A stretch of 64,000 bases of DNA, taken from Clusia tigrina. Lineage: Eukaryota > Arthropoda > Insecta > Diptera > Clusiidae. A program made the translations under genes and the position numbers. This document shows, piece by piece, positions 32,942-47,677 of this stretch. Where the stretch lies: NCBI GenBank assembly GCA_920105625.2, contig OV050030.1, forward strand, positions 185,789,387 to 185,853,386, written 5' to 3'. Positions within the stretch are counted from its first letter, which is position 1. Every line of letters starts with the position of its first letter. The notes below the pieces were generated by a model. The model was given only the letters and a program-made list of their open reading frames with translations. It ran no database searches and had not been told where the DNA came from.

Positions 32942-33143
32942 GTTGGCAGTTTTGTACAAGGCACCAGCGTTTGTGCATACTTAGGACAAATTAATGCTTT
33001 CGACCGCACGTGTAAGGAAATGCTGATGAGGCTTCACACGTTGTATATCTGTTCGTCGGGTATACTGCTTATTCAGCATTCAAGAGCAGGCATTGGTAAT
33101 AGGAATTGCTGATTGGACTTTTGCGTTGGAGCAGGTACAAACA
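32942..33143 (-). repeat. BEL1 5' LTR, 5' portion
   Basis: It resumes after the R1-like insertion and ends GCAGGTACAAACA. The last 90 bp match the 3' LTR fragment at 20252-20341. Confidence 0.75.
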
Positions 33144-33289
33144 CCATCGAAAAAAAGACATACACCGCTATATATATGAATATATGCTTCAAATGCAGTA
33201 CAGCTCTTGGGCTGACTACGTACACCATTATGCCTCTATCAACGCATTGAGACTTTGCCCTAACTACCTAACACATCTCAATTAATTCG

Positions 33290-34876
<1,587 letters not shown>

Positions 34877-34918
34877 TTATAAAAAATACAAATTTAATTA
34901 ATTTCATGTAAAAATACT

Positions 34919-35127
34919 GAATTCTGATGTCTCTTTGGGTACAGTACCGAAAGAGTGGTGTGGCTAATCAAGTAGTATTCTTGAATTAACCTTGTGGTTG
35001 ATAATGGCGATAAAGGAAAACACTGTTGAATGTTTGACTTCAAAAGTATATCTCAATTTCTATTTATTAATTGATTGAATTTATATCACAATTTTGCTTA
35101 TTCTACAGAATTAAATGTATATGTGGT
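34919..35127 (-). repeat. BEL1 LTR piece, duplicate
   Basis: Identical to 27334-27542. The first 90 bp of this LTR portion and the primer site are absent because the duplication starts inside the LTR. Confidence 0.8.
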
Positions 35128-35284
35128 TTTTTGTACGAGTTGTAAAGCAGTCAAAAACCCTTGTAGTGTGGGGCCTCAACCCACTAAAATCACCCCGATG
35201 TCCAGACGGATTATCCTCTCGGGACGTCACCTTTAGGTAATACGTCGAGAGGCCGTTACGAGCGTTACCGCTCAATCGTCAGTC

Positions 35285-38263
35285 TTAGGTGTGTCCATTT
35301 TCAGTCCTACTTCTTGATCCACCCCTATTAACGTTTTCCTCAGCACTGCGCTGGCTTAGGCGTGCTGCTGTTCGGGCGCGTTCAGTGTTCCGCAGAGTTA
35401 TCATCATAATGGATACTGTAGAACAAACTGCCTCCCATTTAGTCTCGGTTTCACACATATGCCCTACCAGATTAGTCACTGCTGGTTGTTCTCCTAAGAT
35501 AGCGCTCAAGTTGTTTCTGCTCTCGTTAAATCGCGGGCAATGAAAAACTATATGCTGCGCGTTTTCCTGCTCTCCCGGGCAACTTGGACAAAACGGGTCA
35601 ACATCGTATTTGTATTTGTGCAAGTATTCCTTGAAGCACCCGTGGCCACTAAGCATCTGTGTTAAATATAAGTTAGGGTCGCCGTGTGTGCGCGAGTACC
35701 ATTCGTTGATATTATGTATCAGTTGGAATGTCCATCGGCATTTGCTAGATTGCTCCCATCTTTGCTGCCATTGTTGCATGGTTTTCTGTCTTATTTCAAG
35801 CTTATCTGCAGCCGTTGGTCTTGTCGCTCTCCTATACAAATCCTGCATTTCATATGCAAGCAGGTCGATTTGTGGCTTACTTGATAACACACAAATGGCA
35901 TCATCCGAAACTGTCCAAAAGGCGCTAGCAACCCTTAGCGCGCTTAACCTATGTACAGATCGGATTCCTTTTGAGACACTCTCTGTCCGCGCGACTTCTG
36001 CCCAAATTGGAGCCGCATATAGGATGATCGAGGTTGTTACCCTCGATAGTAGCTTCCTTCGACTTTATCTGGGCCCTCCCAAGTTTGGCATCATCTTTGT
36101 GAGCGCACCGTTGACGCGAGCAGCCTTTTCGCATACTGTCCTAAGGTGTTCTTTGAAGGTCAGTTTCGCGTCTATGATCACTCCCAAGTACCGAAGATAC
36201 GGCTGCGATGTAATTTCGTGTTCGCCCACCGTTATTGTTTTATGCTCTCGCACTTTTCTGGAGCTCAGCAGGACCACCTCTGTTTTCTGGGCCGCCAACT
36301 CCAGTTTTGAGTCATCAAGCCAGCTTCTTATTCTGACGATCGCATCATTGCATATCGTTTGGAGCATGTCCGTTTTGCTACTGCTACCACAGCAATGTCG
36401 TCCGCATAGCCTACTACCGTAGTATCTTCCGGTAGATTCAGTTGGAGTATGTCATTGTACATACCATTCCACAATGAAGGGCCGAGCACAGAACCCTGAG
36501 GTACTCCCCCCGTGATCTTATATTGCTTTGCCCCTTCGTCCGTATCGTAAATTAGTACTCGGTTGTGAAAATAACTTGCTAAAATTCGCAACAAGTACTC
36601 CGGGACAGCGAATTTCCGGAGGGCGCTTATGATTAATGGCCAACTCACCGAGTTGAAAGCGTTCTTCACATCAAATGTGATTACTGCGCAGTCTTTTTTG
36701 CTTCCATTTACCCATATCTTCCCGCTGAGTGCTTCTCTTGCAATATCCATCACTGCTTGGACTGTATCCACGGTGGATCGCGATCTCCGAAATCCAAATT
36801 GATTTGCTGCCAATCCTCCTGGCTTTTCAAGTGATTCTTGCAGTCTATCGCAGATAATTCTCTCTAAGATTTTACCCAGCGTATCGAGCATGCAAATTGG
36901 TCTGTACGAGGATGGGTGGTCTGGCTGTTTTCCGGGCTTAAGCAGTAATACCAGCCTCTGCCTTTTCCAAATATCTGGGTATATTCCCTCCTTTAAGCAC
37001 GCATTGTACACCTGCGTGAAGATTTCAGGTGTTGCCTTGACCGCCGCTTTTACCGCAATATTGGGCAAACCGTCTAGCCCGGGTGCTTTGCCGTCAGCGA
37101 TTTTCCGCGCACTATCTCATCAGTGGAAATCTCGGGGATTTCTGTGCTGTTTATTTGTTGGCCGTTGTACAGAATTTTTCTTCCTGTGGGGGGAAAGAGA
37201 GCTGCAACCACCTTGCGCATCAATTTATATTCTGTTGGTTGCGGTGCTCTTGGCCCTTTAAGTTTGGCCATCACTGACTTATATGCGTTACCCCATGGAT
37301 CAAGATCAGAACTGTCGTAGAGCTCCTTAAAATATGCGTTCTTGCTGTTTTTAATGGCTACTTTCAGTACTTTCCTACACTCTTTATGTACTTGATGCAG
37401 CGTTTCCCAAATTGGCCTATTGCGAGCTCGTTTTGCCTTTCTGCGCGCTTGGTTACATCTTTTCCTCGCATTAGCGATTTCGTCATTCCACCAGTAGACT
37501 GGTTTCCTCACAATTCTGCTTGATATTCTTGGCATTGTCACGTCACAGGCCATGCTGAGTTTGTCCGTTATCCTGACAGCCATCTTTTCTGCCGTGTCCA
37601 GGGGGATTTCCTCATCTTTCCAGGTGGTATTAAAGGCTTCCACGTCAAAAACCTGCCATTTTCATCGTTTTGTTGGCACTTTGCGAATTCGTTGTTTTTT
37701 CTGCGCAGTGATATCTATATCAATAGCCCGGTTATCACTGTGTGTGTGTATATGCTGCTGACTTGCCACTGTGCGTTGCGAGTTATAACATTGTGTGCGA
37801 AGGTGAAGTCTATCACGGAACCCCTCCAGCCTGTTTGGAATATATTCTTACTACCGCATTCGACCAGAATTCTTCCTCGCTGATCTGTACGTGTACTTCC
37901 CCATGCTGTGGACGAGGCGTTGAAGTCTCCTGCTACTACGACCGGACTTTTACCTCGCGCTTCTGTCACCAAGGCCATCAACATCCGCTCGAAGTCATCT
38001 ATAGTCATACTGGGGGGAGCATAGCACGAAAAAAGTACACATTTTTTATATTCGCCCATGTGAAACCATTTTCCGCCATTGTCATCTTCTGCTGAATTGA
38101 GCAATCGTACAATAGCCCCACGTCGAATTTTTGTTCGAACATAGTTTAGTTCAGGAGATCCTGGGCCGCCGCGCATCGGTTTAAGTTTAGTTGCACGATT
38201 CTCATTGTCCGCAATCTTTCCTCGCCTTCTAATATACAGGACATTTGTAGCTGCCCGCTGCAT
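35285..38263 (-). pseudogene. R1-like ORF2, copy 2
   Basis: The same domain order and breaks as copy 1 apart from the endonuclease-RT linker. Here an extra 8 bp near 37570 keep the frame open from 37643 (MEAFNTTWKDEEIPLDTAEK) through TDKLSMACDVTMPRI. Copy 2 therefore represents the ancestral state at that point. The truncated endonuclease, SDN in place of SDH, and the frameshifts near 37080, 36370 and 35990 are shared. YADD is at 36397-36408. Confidence 0.85.
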
Positions 38264-39760
38264 GAGTGCCTTCGCATAGAGCGCACCTCTCTTTGCTTCT
38301 ACAGGTTGCTGCTAGGTGGCCCTTTTCGCCGCACCTTCTACACATGTCTGTTTTGTCTACGGGTTCATTGCAGTGATGCGCCAGATGACCGTAACCCCAG
38401 CATTTGAAGCAACGCTTAAGTGATACCGTCTCCCGAATCCTACAATTTACCCATCCGATTTGTATATTACGCGCAGTCAGTAATTGTTTGGTATCATTTA
38501 CGGGAAGATCGATATACGCTGTCTGCGTACCGTCATAACACTTTCGCATATTGTTGTTATCCTTTTCCTTCCAAGCGTCGCAAATCTCCTCGGGGGTAGT
38601 AATCATATCCACATCTCTACATTGTATTTTGATGCAGTGCGTTTTTGCCACTACTTTTGCCGCATCTCTGAGAACTTCCTCCAACCGCCGCTTTAAATTT
38701 TGCCGTCTTATTTTCCGGAGCACTCTTAAGCTTGATTATCAGGTCTCCTTTGTTACCTTGGTATATGCGCCTAACATCTCCCCCTAGCTCTTTCAACGCA
38801 GTACTGGCTTTCACCGTTTTAAGGATGTCGGCGTTTGACGAGTCACCGCTGCCGTAATTATGATGGCATCAGGTCTAGGTTTTATATCGTTGGATTTAGC
38901 GTTTGGTTGCTTTTTCCTTGGTTTTTTTCCACCTTTGTCCACCGTTCCTTCTCTTGCGGTTTTGGGGCATCATCTCCTGTTTGTGGGCATTGTGCCTGCG
39001 TGACCACCTCTTTCCTGGCTGGTGCCTTGGGGCAGGTGACCTGCGCAGGTGGAATTTCAAGTGTCGCGCTAGGATAGTTGTTTGCTCGCACTCTTTTCAC
39101 GGGCCCCGTTGTTGCTTCGCAGTTCATTATTGTTCTCCCTGTCGGACTGGCGTTGGCCCTTCGCCTCTTCCCAGATCCCGTGTTCACTCCAACTGTGATC
39201 GTGCTCAGCTGTGGAGCGTTTTGAATGGTGCGCATGCTCTTTAATTGCATCTCGATCTCGACGTGTTTTGCCTTCATAACCGCTGCTAGTCATTTTACCT
39301 CATTATGCACATTTGGCCTAATCTTGCAAAACTGCAGTAAATCGTTTATGGCCTTCCCCAGAGCTGTCATTTGAGCATTGAGGGGTGTTACCGCAACTTC
39401 TGTTCGTTCCTTTGCTGCTCCAGTGTCCAGAGTGGATATAGGCGGAGTTGATACTGGTAGTTTTTCGTCCGTTTTTTTCACTGTTTTCATTTTGCACACC
39501 ACCTGTTGGCTAAAATTTGTAGTGCTAGGGGAGCCCGTATAGTGAGATATTGATGTCCCAATTATGTTACTGTGTGCACTTTGAGTATCGCCTGTTACAT
39601 CATTTACACTTTGTCCACCTGGTACGCCGTATGCTCACAGTACTTTGCTGTGTGGCGGTGATCTTTCGCTGAGAGAGCTTCTATTGAAGATATCCGCTAC
39701 GCCTGTTGTCTGCTTATTGTTATCGTTATTTATGTTTTTTAAGTTTGTTTGCTTGTCCAT
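38229..39760 (-). pseudogene. R1-like ORF1, copy 2
   Basis: The start at 39760, in-frame stops at 39635-39637 and 39290-39292, frameshifts and the three CCHC knuckles are the same as in copy 1. I saw no base difference from copy 1 in this frame. Shared stops mean that both copies derive from one already dead element. Confidence 0.85.
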
Positions 39761-40522
39761 GTAATATGGGCCCAAACTCACAACCGCAGTCTCCTCTCGT
39801 GCAAGTAGTTTCCGTAAGTCCCATGGTTATCTGTGAATTCAGGGTGGCCATGCGGGGGTTGACATTGTCCCTTATGGGGAACAGTGTTCAGGGCCAGATT
39901 TCGAGCCGGAACTAATGGGGAGTTATCTCAACCCAACTTACGTGGCCACCGCTGTGGCTACGAGCTTCGAACGTATTGTGAGACCTGCCAGGTTTTAAAA
40001 GGACGGAAGAAGTAGCGAATCTTTCTGGAAGCCATTTCAGCAAGATTTCACTCCGCCTACTGTGGTAAGAGGGAACCACTACTCCAGCCCAGTGTCGTCT
40101 GCTTCCTTTCCAGTATACCATAATCAGAATCTTACTGGATTCAATCCTGATAGCCCGAAGGCCGGCATTCGTGTTTTAAACAGCCGCTCCTAACATGGAG
40201 AACAGACGCTGACCAGTGAAACCACTCATTTTGTGTCAGTTGCTCCTGGATTTTTAGGTACATACTTCAAAAGAGGTGGTGTCAACTCGCCACTGTCACA
40301 GGAATTTCAACAGACTTGCTAGCTTTTTTACCGCGTCCTCAGATTCCCGCCGCTCCTCGTCGGAGATTGCTTATTTGTCAGATACTTATTCACAACTAAC
40401 CTGCTACTACAGGTATTTCGGCTATCCGCGACCTGCCGACCCCTTCGGTAGCTTAGAGCCCAGCTATCGTGTCCGATCGGGTTTTACTACTCGAAAGTAG
40501 TAGCAAAACAGAACACGTCTGG

Positions 40523-40739
40523 AAATATATATGTGGTGTTGGCAGTTTTGTACAAGGCACCAGCGTTTGTGCATACTTAGGACAAATTAATGCTTTCGAC
40601 CGCACGTGTAAGGAAATGCTGATGAGGCTTCACACGTTGTATATCTGTTCGTCGGGTATACTGCTTATTCAGCATTCAAGAGCAGGCATTGGTAATAGGA
40701 ATTGCTGATTGGACTTTTGCGTTGGAGCAGGTACAAACA
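40523..40739 (-). repeat. BEL1 LTR end with target duplication, duplicate
   Basis: Copy of 32927-33143, including the AAATATATATGTGGT duplication and the GGTACAAACA LTR end. Confidence 0.8.
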
Positions 40740-40885
40740 CCATCGAAAAAAAGACATACACCGCTATATATATGAATATATGCTTCAAATGCAGTACAGC
40801 TCTTGGGCTGACTACGTACACCATTATGCCTCTATCAACGCATTGAGACTTTGCCCTAACTACCTAACACATCTCAATTAATTCG

Positions 40886-42746
<1,861 letters not shown>

Positions 42747-43254
42747 TGTAAATACAGCCTCGTTTGACTGTGGTGATAGTATTCCTTAATTACGTCTCAT
42801 ACAGGTACTTGAACCAATATGAGACTAGGAATAATAATTTGATTGTTCAAGCACTTGAACCTGAACAATCCGTCGCAGAAATAAAAGACTCAGTTTTCTT
42901 GTTGCTAAAGAATCAAAGAGTGATTTGTTTATTGAAATTCATCGTCTTAAATAATAACTTATTGCTAACATCATCAATAATAATTAATATGTACTAAAAA
43001 TAAATATCAGCAGAATATAACAGCAGCGCATAGCAGCATGTGCAAGTTCAATGAACATACGTTTCAATGCCACCCAAATGCTTATGCTGCATTTTTGGGA
43101 ATGCACCTAATTCTTGTGCAGGTGTCATTTGAGCCACAATGCTACTGCACGCGCAGACTGCATATTCCTTGTTGTTGTTGTGGGTACAAACGTACGGATA
43201 CATACAAATATACAGTTGAAGGTTGTGCGATTGATATTTATATGAATTCGTACA
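42747..43254 (-). repeat. BEL2 3' LTR
   Basis: 508 bp, TGTAAATACAGCC to GAATTCGTACA on the plus strand, so ends TGT...ACA. It is next to GTGCGGGAGAA (polypurine, minus strand). The same LTR appears at 51258 and, inverted, at 55460. Confidence 0.9.
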
Positions 43255-43284
43255 TTCTCCCGCACGTTGACTGCGTCAACAACC

Positions 43285-44475
43285 TTAAAAAGTTGTATCA
43301 AATTTTGTTTCGTCTTCTGGTTCTTGCATCCTATTCCGCGGTAATGGCTGGGGTAGAGTGACATCACATTTATGCTTTTTTGATTGGATCTTCCAGATTG
43401 AATACATAATTACACAAACCGATAGGGTAAGCGCTGAATACCCGACTGCAGAAAGGTGAACACCCATTGTTTGGACTTTGGACGGTAACTCCCAAACTCT
43501 TTCTGATAATTGACCTTGAATGGTGCTGAGATTGGATAATTGCATATTGTAGTGTTCAATATTATTCGTGTAGTGTGATCGGTGCTGGCCTTGAACGATT
43601 TTGAGAATGTCAGTAGCATTGGCCAAGCTGACATATGAGGTTTGTACTGAGCTTGAGAGAGTTTTATAGCCGTGAATTGTGATAAAACTGTGTTTCAGAA
43701 CACAAGATGGTTGTAGCTTCAGCATTCCCGATCCTTCTAATGTTAATTGCAAGGTTTCACCATCACATACAGCGCTCAAGCGAGTGGCAAACTTCAAGGC
43801 GTAGATCCACTCGTTCTTATGATCCATTTGAATCCAGGTTGAATTGTCTTGAACTTCATGGTGGATGCAATCCCGTTGAGTATCATTGGCAAACAGTTTA
43901 ACTTCACATGAACATACTTCAGACCCTCTGTTGTGAATCAATTGGGTGTTGGCGCATAAGTATGTATATGGCTTCATCACTGTACAAGCCTCCAAATCAG
44001 CTAAACTCATGACAACGTATTGATCTCTGTGCACGTTTTTGGCTAGAAATCTGTTACAAGATTCTATTGTAGTCATTGTGCCATTTATTATGTTAGGAAT
44101 TGGTACCATCCGATACAGTTCGAATCTTTCCTCTGCAATTAATGGCAATGAGATTCTAAAAATGGCATGCTTCTTTGTTAAACCGCTTTCTACCTTCATT
44201 AATTTGTACAGTTGCAGTGAGTCCTCTTGATTCACTGGTATTTGGAGGGATGTTGAAAGATGAGTTTTTATCTTGAGAATTTATTCTTGTAGAGTTGGTG
44301 ATAGCAATAATGGGCTGATTTTGTTATGGTGTGTATCTGTCATAACATTCAATATTGATGATTGGATTCTTTGCAAGTGAGATGTTATCATAATGAGTTG
44401 GAGGGTCAGAGTGCTGAAATAAAGAGTCAGCTTGGCTTGAAACTTTTCTCCTTCAATGTGATTTAAGGTTTTCAT
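43285..44475 (-). pseudogene. BEL2 env-like protein, C-terminal part
   Basis: Frame 44235-43285 (316 codons) follows a short frame 44475-44281 that ends in TAA. The closely related copy at 54321 shows that this stop and a nearby 3-bp loss are local mutations. The protein has Cys pairs (CSCEV, RDCIHHEV, PSCVLKHS), several Asn-x-Ser/Thr sites, a membrane anchor near residues 255-280 (YSALTLSVCVIMYSIW) and a short basic cytoplasmic tail (KIQSKKHK). This matches the layout of class I-type envelope proteins of insect retroelements related to baculovirus F proteins. A frameshift near 44490 separates it from the N-terminal part. Confidence 0.75.
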
Positions 44476-45618
44476 TATGTCTTGATTTGGTTGTCAAGAC
44501 TATCGAATTTTCGTTTGACTTCTATTTGATCTTGTTTGATCACGTTGATAGTAGAATCAATCACTGATGTTTGGTTTTTGAGCAGGACTAATAGATGGCC
44601 TTCATTTTCTTTCACTTGCTGAATGGTTTTTGACATTGATTCTGCATATTCTGAGTTCAAAACACCAAACAATGAGTTTGCAATATTTCTCACTATATCC
44701 ACAGCACCTCTTTTAGATCGATGGGGAAACAATATCTTGTTATCCATTTGTAATTCAGCTTCAACATGGTCGAAGTTCACAAGAGTATCATGACAAGTAA
44801 ATGGTGGCAGCTTCTGACATAACTGTCGTAAACTACTGATGCCCTTGGATAAAGTCGTAAGTTCTGCCCAGTATGACTCTAGTTCGTAGTACACTACAAG
44901 TTTCCATTCTGACCTCTCGAAATGTGCTGAACCTATTCCTTCGAAGTAAATACCCAATTTCGTATTGAATTTGGTGTTAGCAATCTGCGAAAATCTTATT
45001 GGACCTCCCATGACAATTGGTATGATGAGTAATCCCAGCAGTTCTGTTGTGAGCCCCGTATGTCTTGTTTTTATTCGTTTTGTTGGTATTTCTACTTTTT
45101 CATCTTGATTCTCATGACTTGTTGGTTGGTCATGGATCCTATTATCATTTATGGGTAGTAGAGCTAATGTATGGATTGCACGTTTCCAAGTTCCAGTAGC
45201 TGTTCTAACATCAGCCACTCGTACTGCTCCATCATCGCCCTTATACGTCCTTGTTATCCTTCCTAGTGTCCATTGAAGAACTGGAACATTGTCTTCCTTG
45301 ATTATTACCATGTCCCCTTGGTTGATGTTATTGTGCTGATGTGTCCATTTGGTTTTAGATTGAAGCTCGCATAAATATTCGTGCGACCATCGTTTCCAAA
45401 ACTCATTTTTGATGTGGGATACGAGTTTCCACCGGGTCAGCAAATTTGAAGTTGACGGGATGTTATTTACATCGACTTGCGTGTTGAGTGGTTCTCCTAT
45501 CAAGAAGTGGCCTGGAGTCAGGGCGCCTAAGTCATTTGGATCGTTGGACATCGAATTTATTGGTCTTGAGTTGAGAATGGCTGCTATTTCAATAATGACT
45601 GTTTCCAGCTCTTCATAG
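44475..45618 (-). pseudogene. BEL2 pol C-terminus (DUF5641) continuing into env N-terminus
   Basis: The frame is open from the solo LTR at 45618 to 44475. It starts with the last integrase segment (EELETVIIEIAAILNSRP), then LGALTPGHFLIGEPL, MVIIKEDNVPVLQWTLGRI and DDGAVRVADV, the DUF5641-type domain. After a polar linker a hydrophobic segment (ELLGLLIIPIVMGG) is followed by an extracellular-type region. HRSKRGAV (codons at about 44700-44723) is a furin-type cleavage site, and VRNIANSLFGVL behind it looks like a fusion peptide. Pol and Env share one frame, as in roo-type elements. Env would act at membranes; whether it does so in this family is unknown. Confidence 0.8.
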
Positions 45619-46122
45619 TGTAACGACTCAATTTTCCGCCGGGGTAAGCTCGCCGGATAACCAGGTATCGTATACAGAATTTATACCCAGAAACCTCAAG
45701 GATCCTTGAAGTTCTTCGTGGGTCCTTGAAAGTGCTTAATCGCAACCAGTCCTTGGATTATCCTTGGATATTATTTAGTCCTGCACTTGGATTATCCTTG
45801 GATATTATTTAGTCCTTATTCGCAACAAGTCCTTGGATTATCCTTGGATATTATTTAGTCCTGCACTTGGATTATCCTTGGATATTATTTAGTCCTGCAA
45901 CGCACTTTCCATTGCCGAGGGAAAAACTCAGCAACTTTCAGGGGTCGTATACAAAAATTATTAATATAAAATCCTGTGAGTTAAATTTGCTCGGTGTCTT
46001 TGTTTAAAATACCGATTGTGGAGTGTTTTTTTATATTTTCCGCTCTCTATTCTTGCCAATGCCCTCACTACTGCGCGTTTAATCGACTTTATAGCTTTCT
46101 TTCGCCTACTAGTGTTTTTACA
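45619..46122 (-). mobile_element. Solo LTR of a gypsy-type element inserted in BEL2
   Basis: It has TGTAA...TTACA termini and is 504 bp long. It shares TGTAACGACTC, the CAGGGGTC.TATACA block, the AAATCCTG.GAGTTAAATTTG block and the CGACTTTATA.CTTT block with the gypsy 3' LTR at 20763-20977. It interrupts BEL2 Pol, and about 60 codons of integrase are missing around it, so insertion was accompanied by deletion. A residue of internal sequence may lie at 46123-46195. Confidence 0.75.
45750..45905. repeat. Minisatellite inside the solo LTR
   Basis: The unit CTTGGATTATCCTTGGATA followed by TTATTTAGTCCT occurs four times. Units alternate between spacers GCA (short) and TATTCGCAACAAGTC (long), so two rounds of duplication are likely. 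It is absent from the related LTR at 20763. Confidence 0.85.
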
Positions 46123-46171
46123 GGTTTTTGTGTGAGTGAAATTTGTCAGTTGGCAAATTTCATCTTCACAA

Positions 46172-47677
46172 TTAGGTCTCAATTTTTGTTTTCCCTTCAT
46201 CTGAATATATTGATGTACTCAGTTCCGTAAGCTTGTTTTTGGCGCCAACGAAATTTGTCGTGTTGTCACAATATAAGTTTTGACAATTTCCACGTCGGCC
46301 AATGAAACGTTTCAGAGCGCCAATGAATACTTCTGTCGTAAGATCGCTTACAAGTTCTAAATGGACAGCTTTAGTAACAAAACAGCAGAAAACGGATATG
46401 TAAGCCTTGTGTGGTCTTTTCCCTCTAATTTTGTAATACACCCAGAATGCTCCAGAGTTAATGAATGGGCGTGCTGGTGTAACTCGTGTTGCTGGCAGGT
46501 TTCCCATTAATTGGTTCAGCAACTGAGGCTTTGCCCTGGTGCATCGTATGCATTGCTGTACTGTTGATCTGGCCGATGATTTGCCTTTTATGGGCCAGTA
46601 CTTTTGCCTTATTATGGCCAGCAAGGCTTGAGGTCCAAAGTGTTTATTCTCGATGTGAGTCATCTCAACTAGTAGTTTTGCTAAGGGATCATTATACGGA
46701 ATGAGCATTTGATGTTTTGCTTCATAAGGTATCAGTGATGCTTCCAATCGTCCGCCAACTCGCAAAATGTTTGCGTCATCCAAAAATGGTGATAGGCTCT
46801 TCAATGTACTCGTCCCCTTGGGATCCATGTGTTTCTTGAGGTACATGATGTCGTCATTGAAATCAGATCTTTGCATAGCTTGAACAATGACTCTTAATGC
46901 ATGATCTAATTCGATGGGAGTCAGCGCTATATCAGTTTTTCGTACGTCCTTGCTACATCTAGTGTTGCTTATGAAACGACAAATGTATCCTACGATGCGT
47001 TGAAGAGTCCTGAAAGAGTTTCGGTGGTTGATTGTATACACCAGTTCTTCAGAGTCAATTGCTACCAAGGATGCTGGATTCGTTCGTTTTCTCTCGATGT
47101 TATTGGGAATGGCTAGCTGTGGAGCAAACTTGGGAGGCCATGCTGATTCTTTCCCATGTAGAAAAAATGGCCCGTAAAGCCACAGGCCACATCTCACAAA
47201 TTCTCTTGGTGATAATCCTCGTGAGACAACGGCAGCTGGGTTATCCTTGGAGCTAACATGACGCCACTGTTCTGCTAATGTCAAACCTTGAATAGTAGCT
47301 AAACTGTTGGCTACAAATGTTTGAAATGATGAGGAGGCTGAATTAATCCCAGACAGAACAATTTGTGAGTCTGTCCACAAAAAGGTGCGACAATCCTTTA
47401 ACCGTAAATCATTTTTTACCCTAGCTGCCAACTGTGAGCCTAGTACAGCTGCGCATAGTTCCAAGCGAGGCAATGTTTGTAGCTTAAGTGGAGCTACGCG
47501 TGATTTGGCACATAACAACTTCACTACTACTCTTCCTTCTTTGAAGATAGATCTGATATAAATTGCTGCTCCGAAGGCATTTTCTGATGTATCGGAGAAG
47601 ACGTGAAGTTGAATTGATGTTGGCATCTCACTTCTATGAATGTGTCGCGAGAATTTAAAGTTGTCCAATTCTTGCAA
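46172..47677 (-). pseudogene. BEL2 pol: RNase H-like and integrase
   Basis: The 501-codon frame begins after a frameshift near 47690. LHVFSDTSENAFGAAIYI and TLPRLELCAAVLGSQLAARV with FLWTDSQIVLSGI are the RNase H-like region. VSSKDNPAAVVSRGLSPREF is a BEL hallmark. The integrase zinc domain shows HIENKHFG and CIRCTRAKP. The segment expected to hold the first catalytic Asp reads PFINSGAFWVYYKIRGKRP, so it has been altered by a small indel and the Asp is lost. The second Asp is present (YCDNTTNFVGAKN). The frame ends at the edge of the solo LTR region. Confidence 0.85.

Larger units (their letters stand above)
20252..33143 (-). mobile_element. BEL1: composite BEL/Pao element with nested gypsy and R1-like insertions
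   Basis: In minus-strand order: 5' LTR (33143-32942 plus 27542-27244, split by an R1-like element), primer site TTTTGGAGGCCCCGGCGAG, gag-protease-RT-RNase H pieces (27123-24716), a damaged gypsy element (24715-20763), the last pol segment (20757-20407), polypurine tract GGCGGGAGGA, and a 90-bp piece of the 3' LTR (20341-20252). The 3' LTR piece matches the end of the split 5' LTR (33054-33143) with few differences, which ties the parts together. The integrase and env are missing. Confidence 0.8.
35128..40522 (-). mobile_element. R1-like non-LTR element, copy 2
   Basis: Identical to the element at 27543-32926 except for two small extra segments (8 bp and 3 bp), so 5395 bp long. It has the same flanking target duplication. 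It is a product of block duplication, not a separate insertion. Confidence 0.9.

Noticed and set aside
39706..39915. Small plus-strand frames in the leader of the R1-like copies (also 32113-32322)
   Set aside because: They are duplicated only as part of the block and lie antisense to the ORF1 start.
43038..43361. 107-codon frame (also at 51549 and 55677) as a conserved small gene
   Set aside because: It is conserved only because it lies in the three BEL2-family LTR copies.
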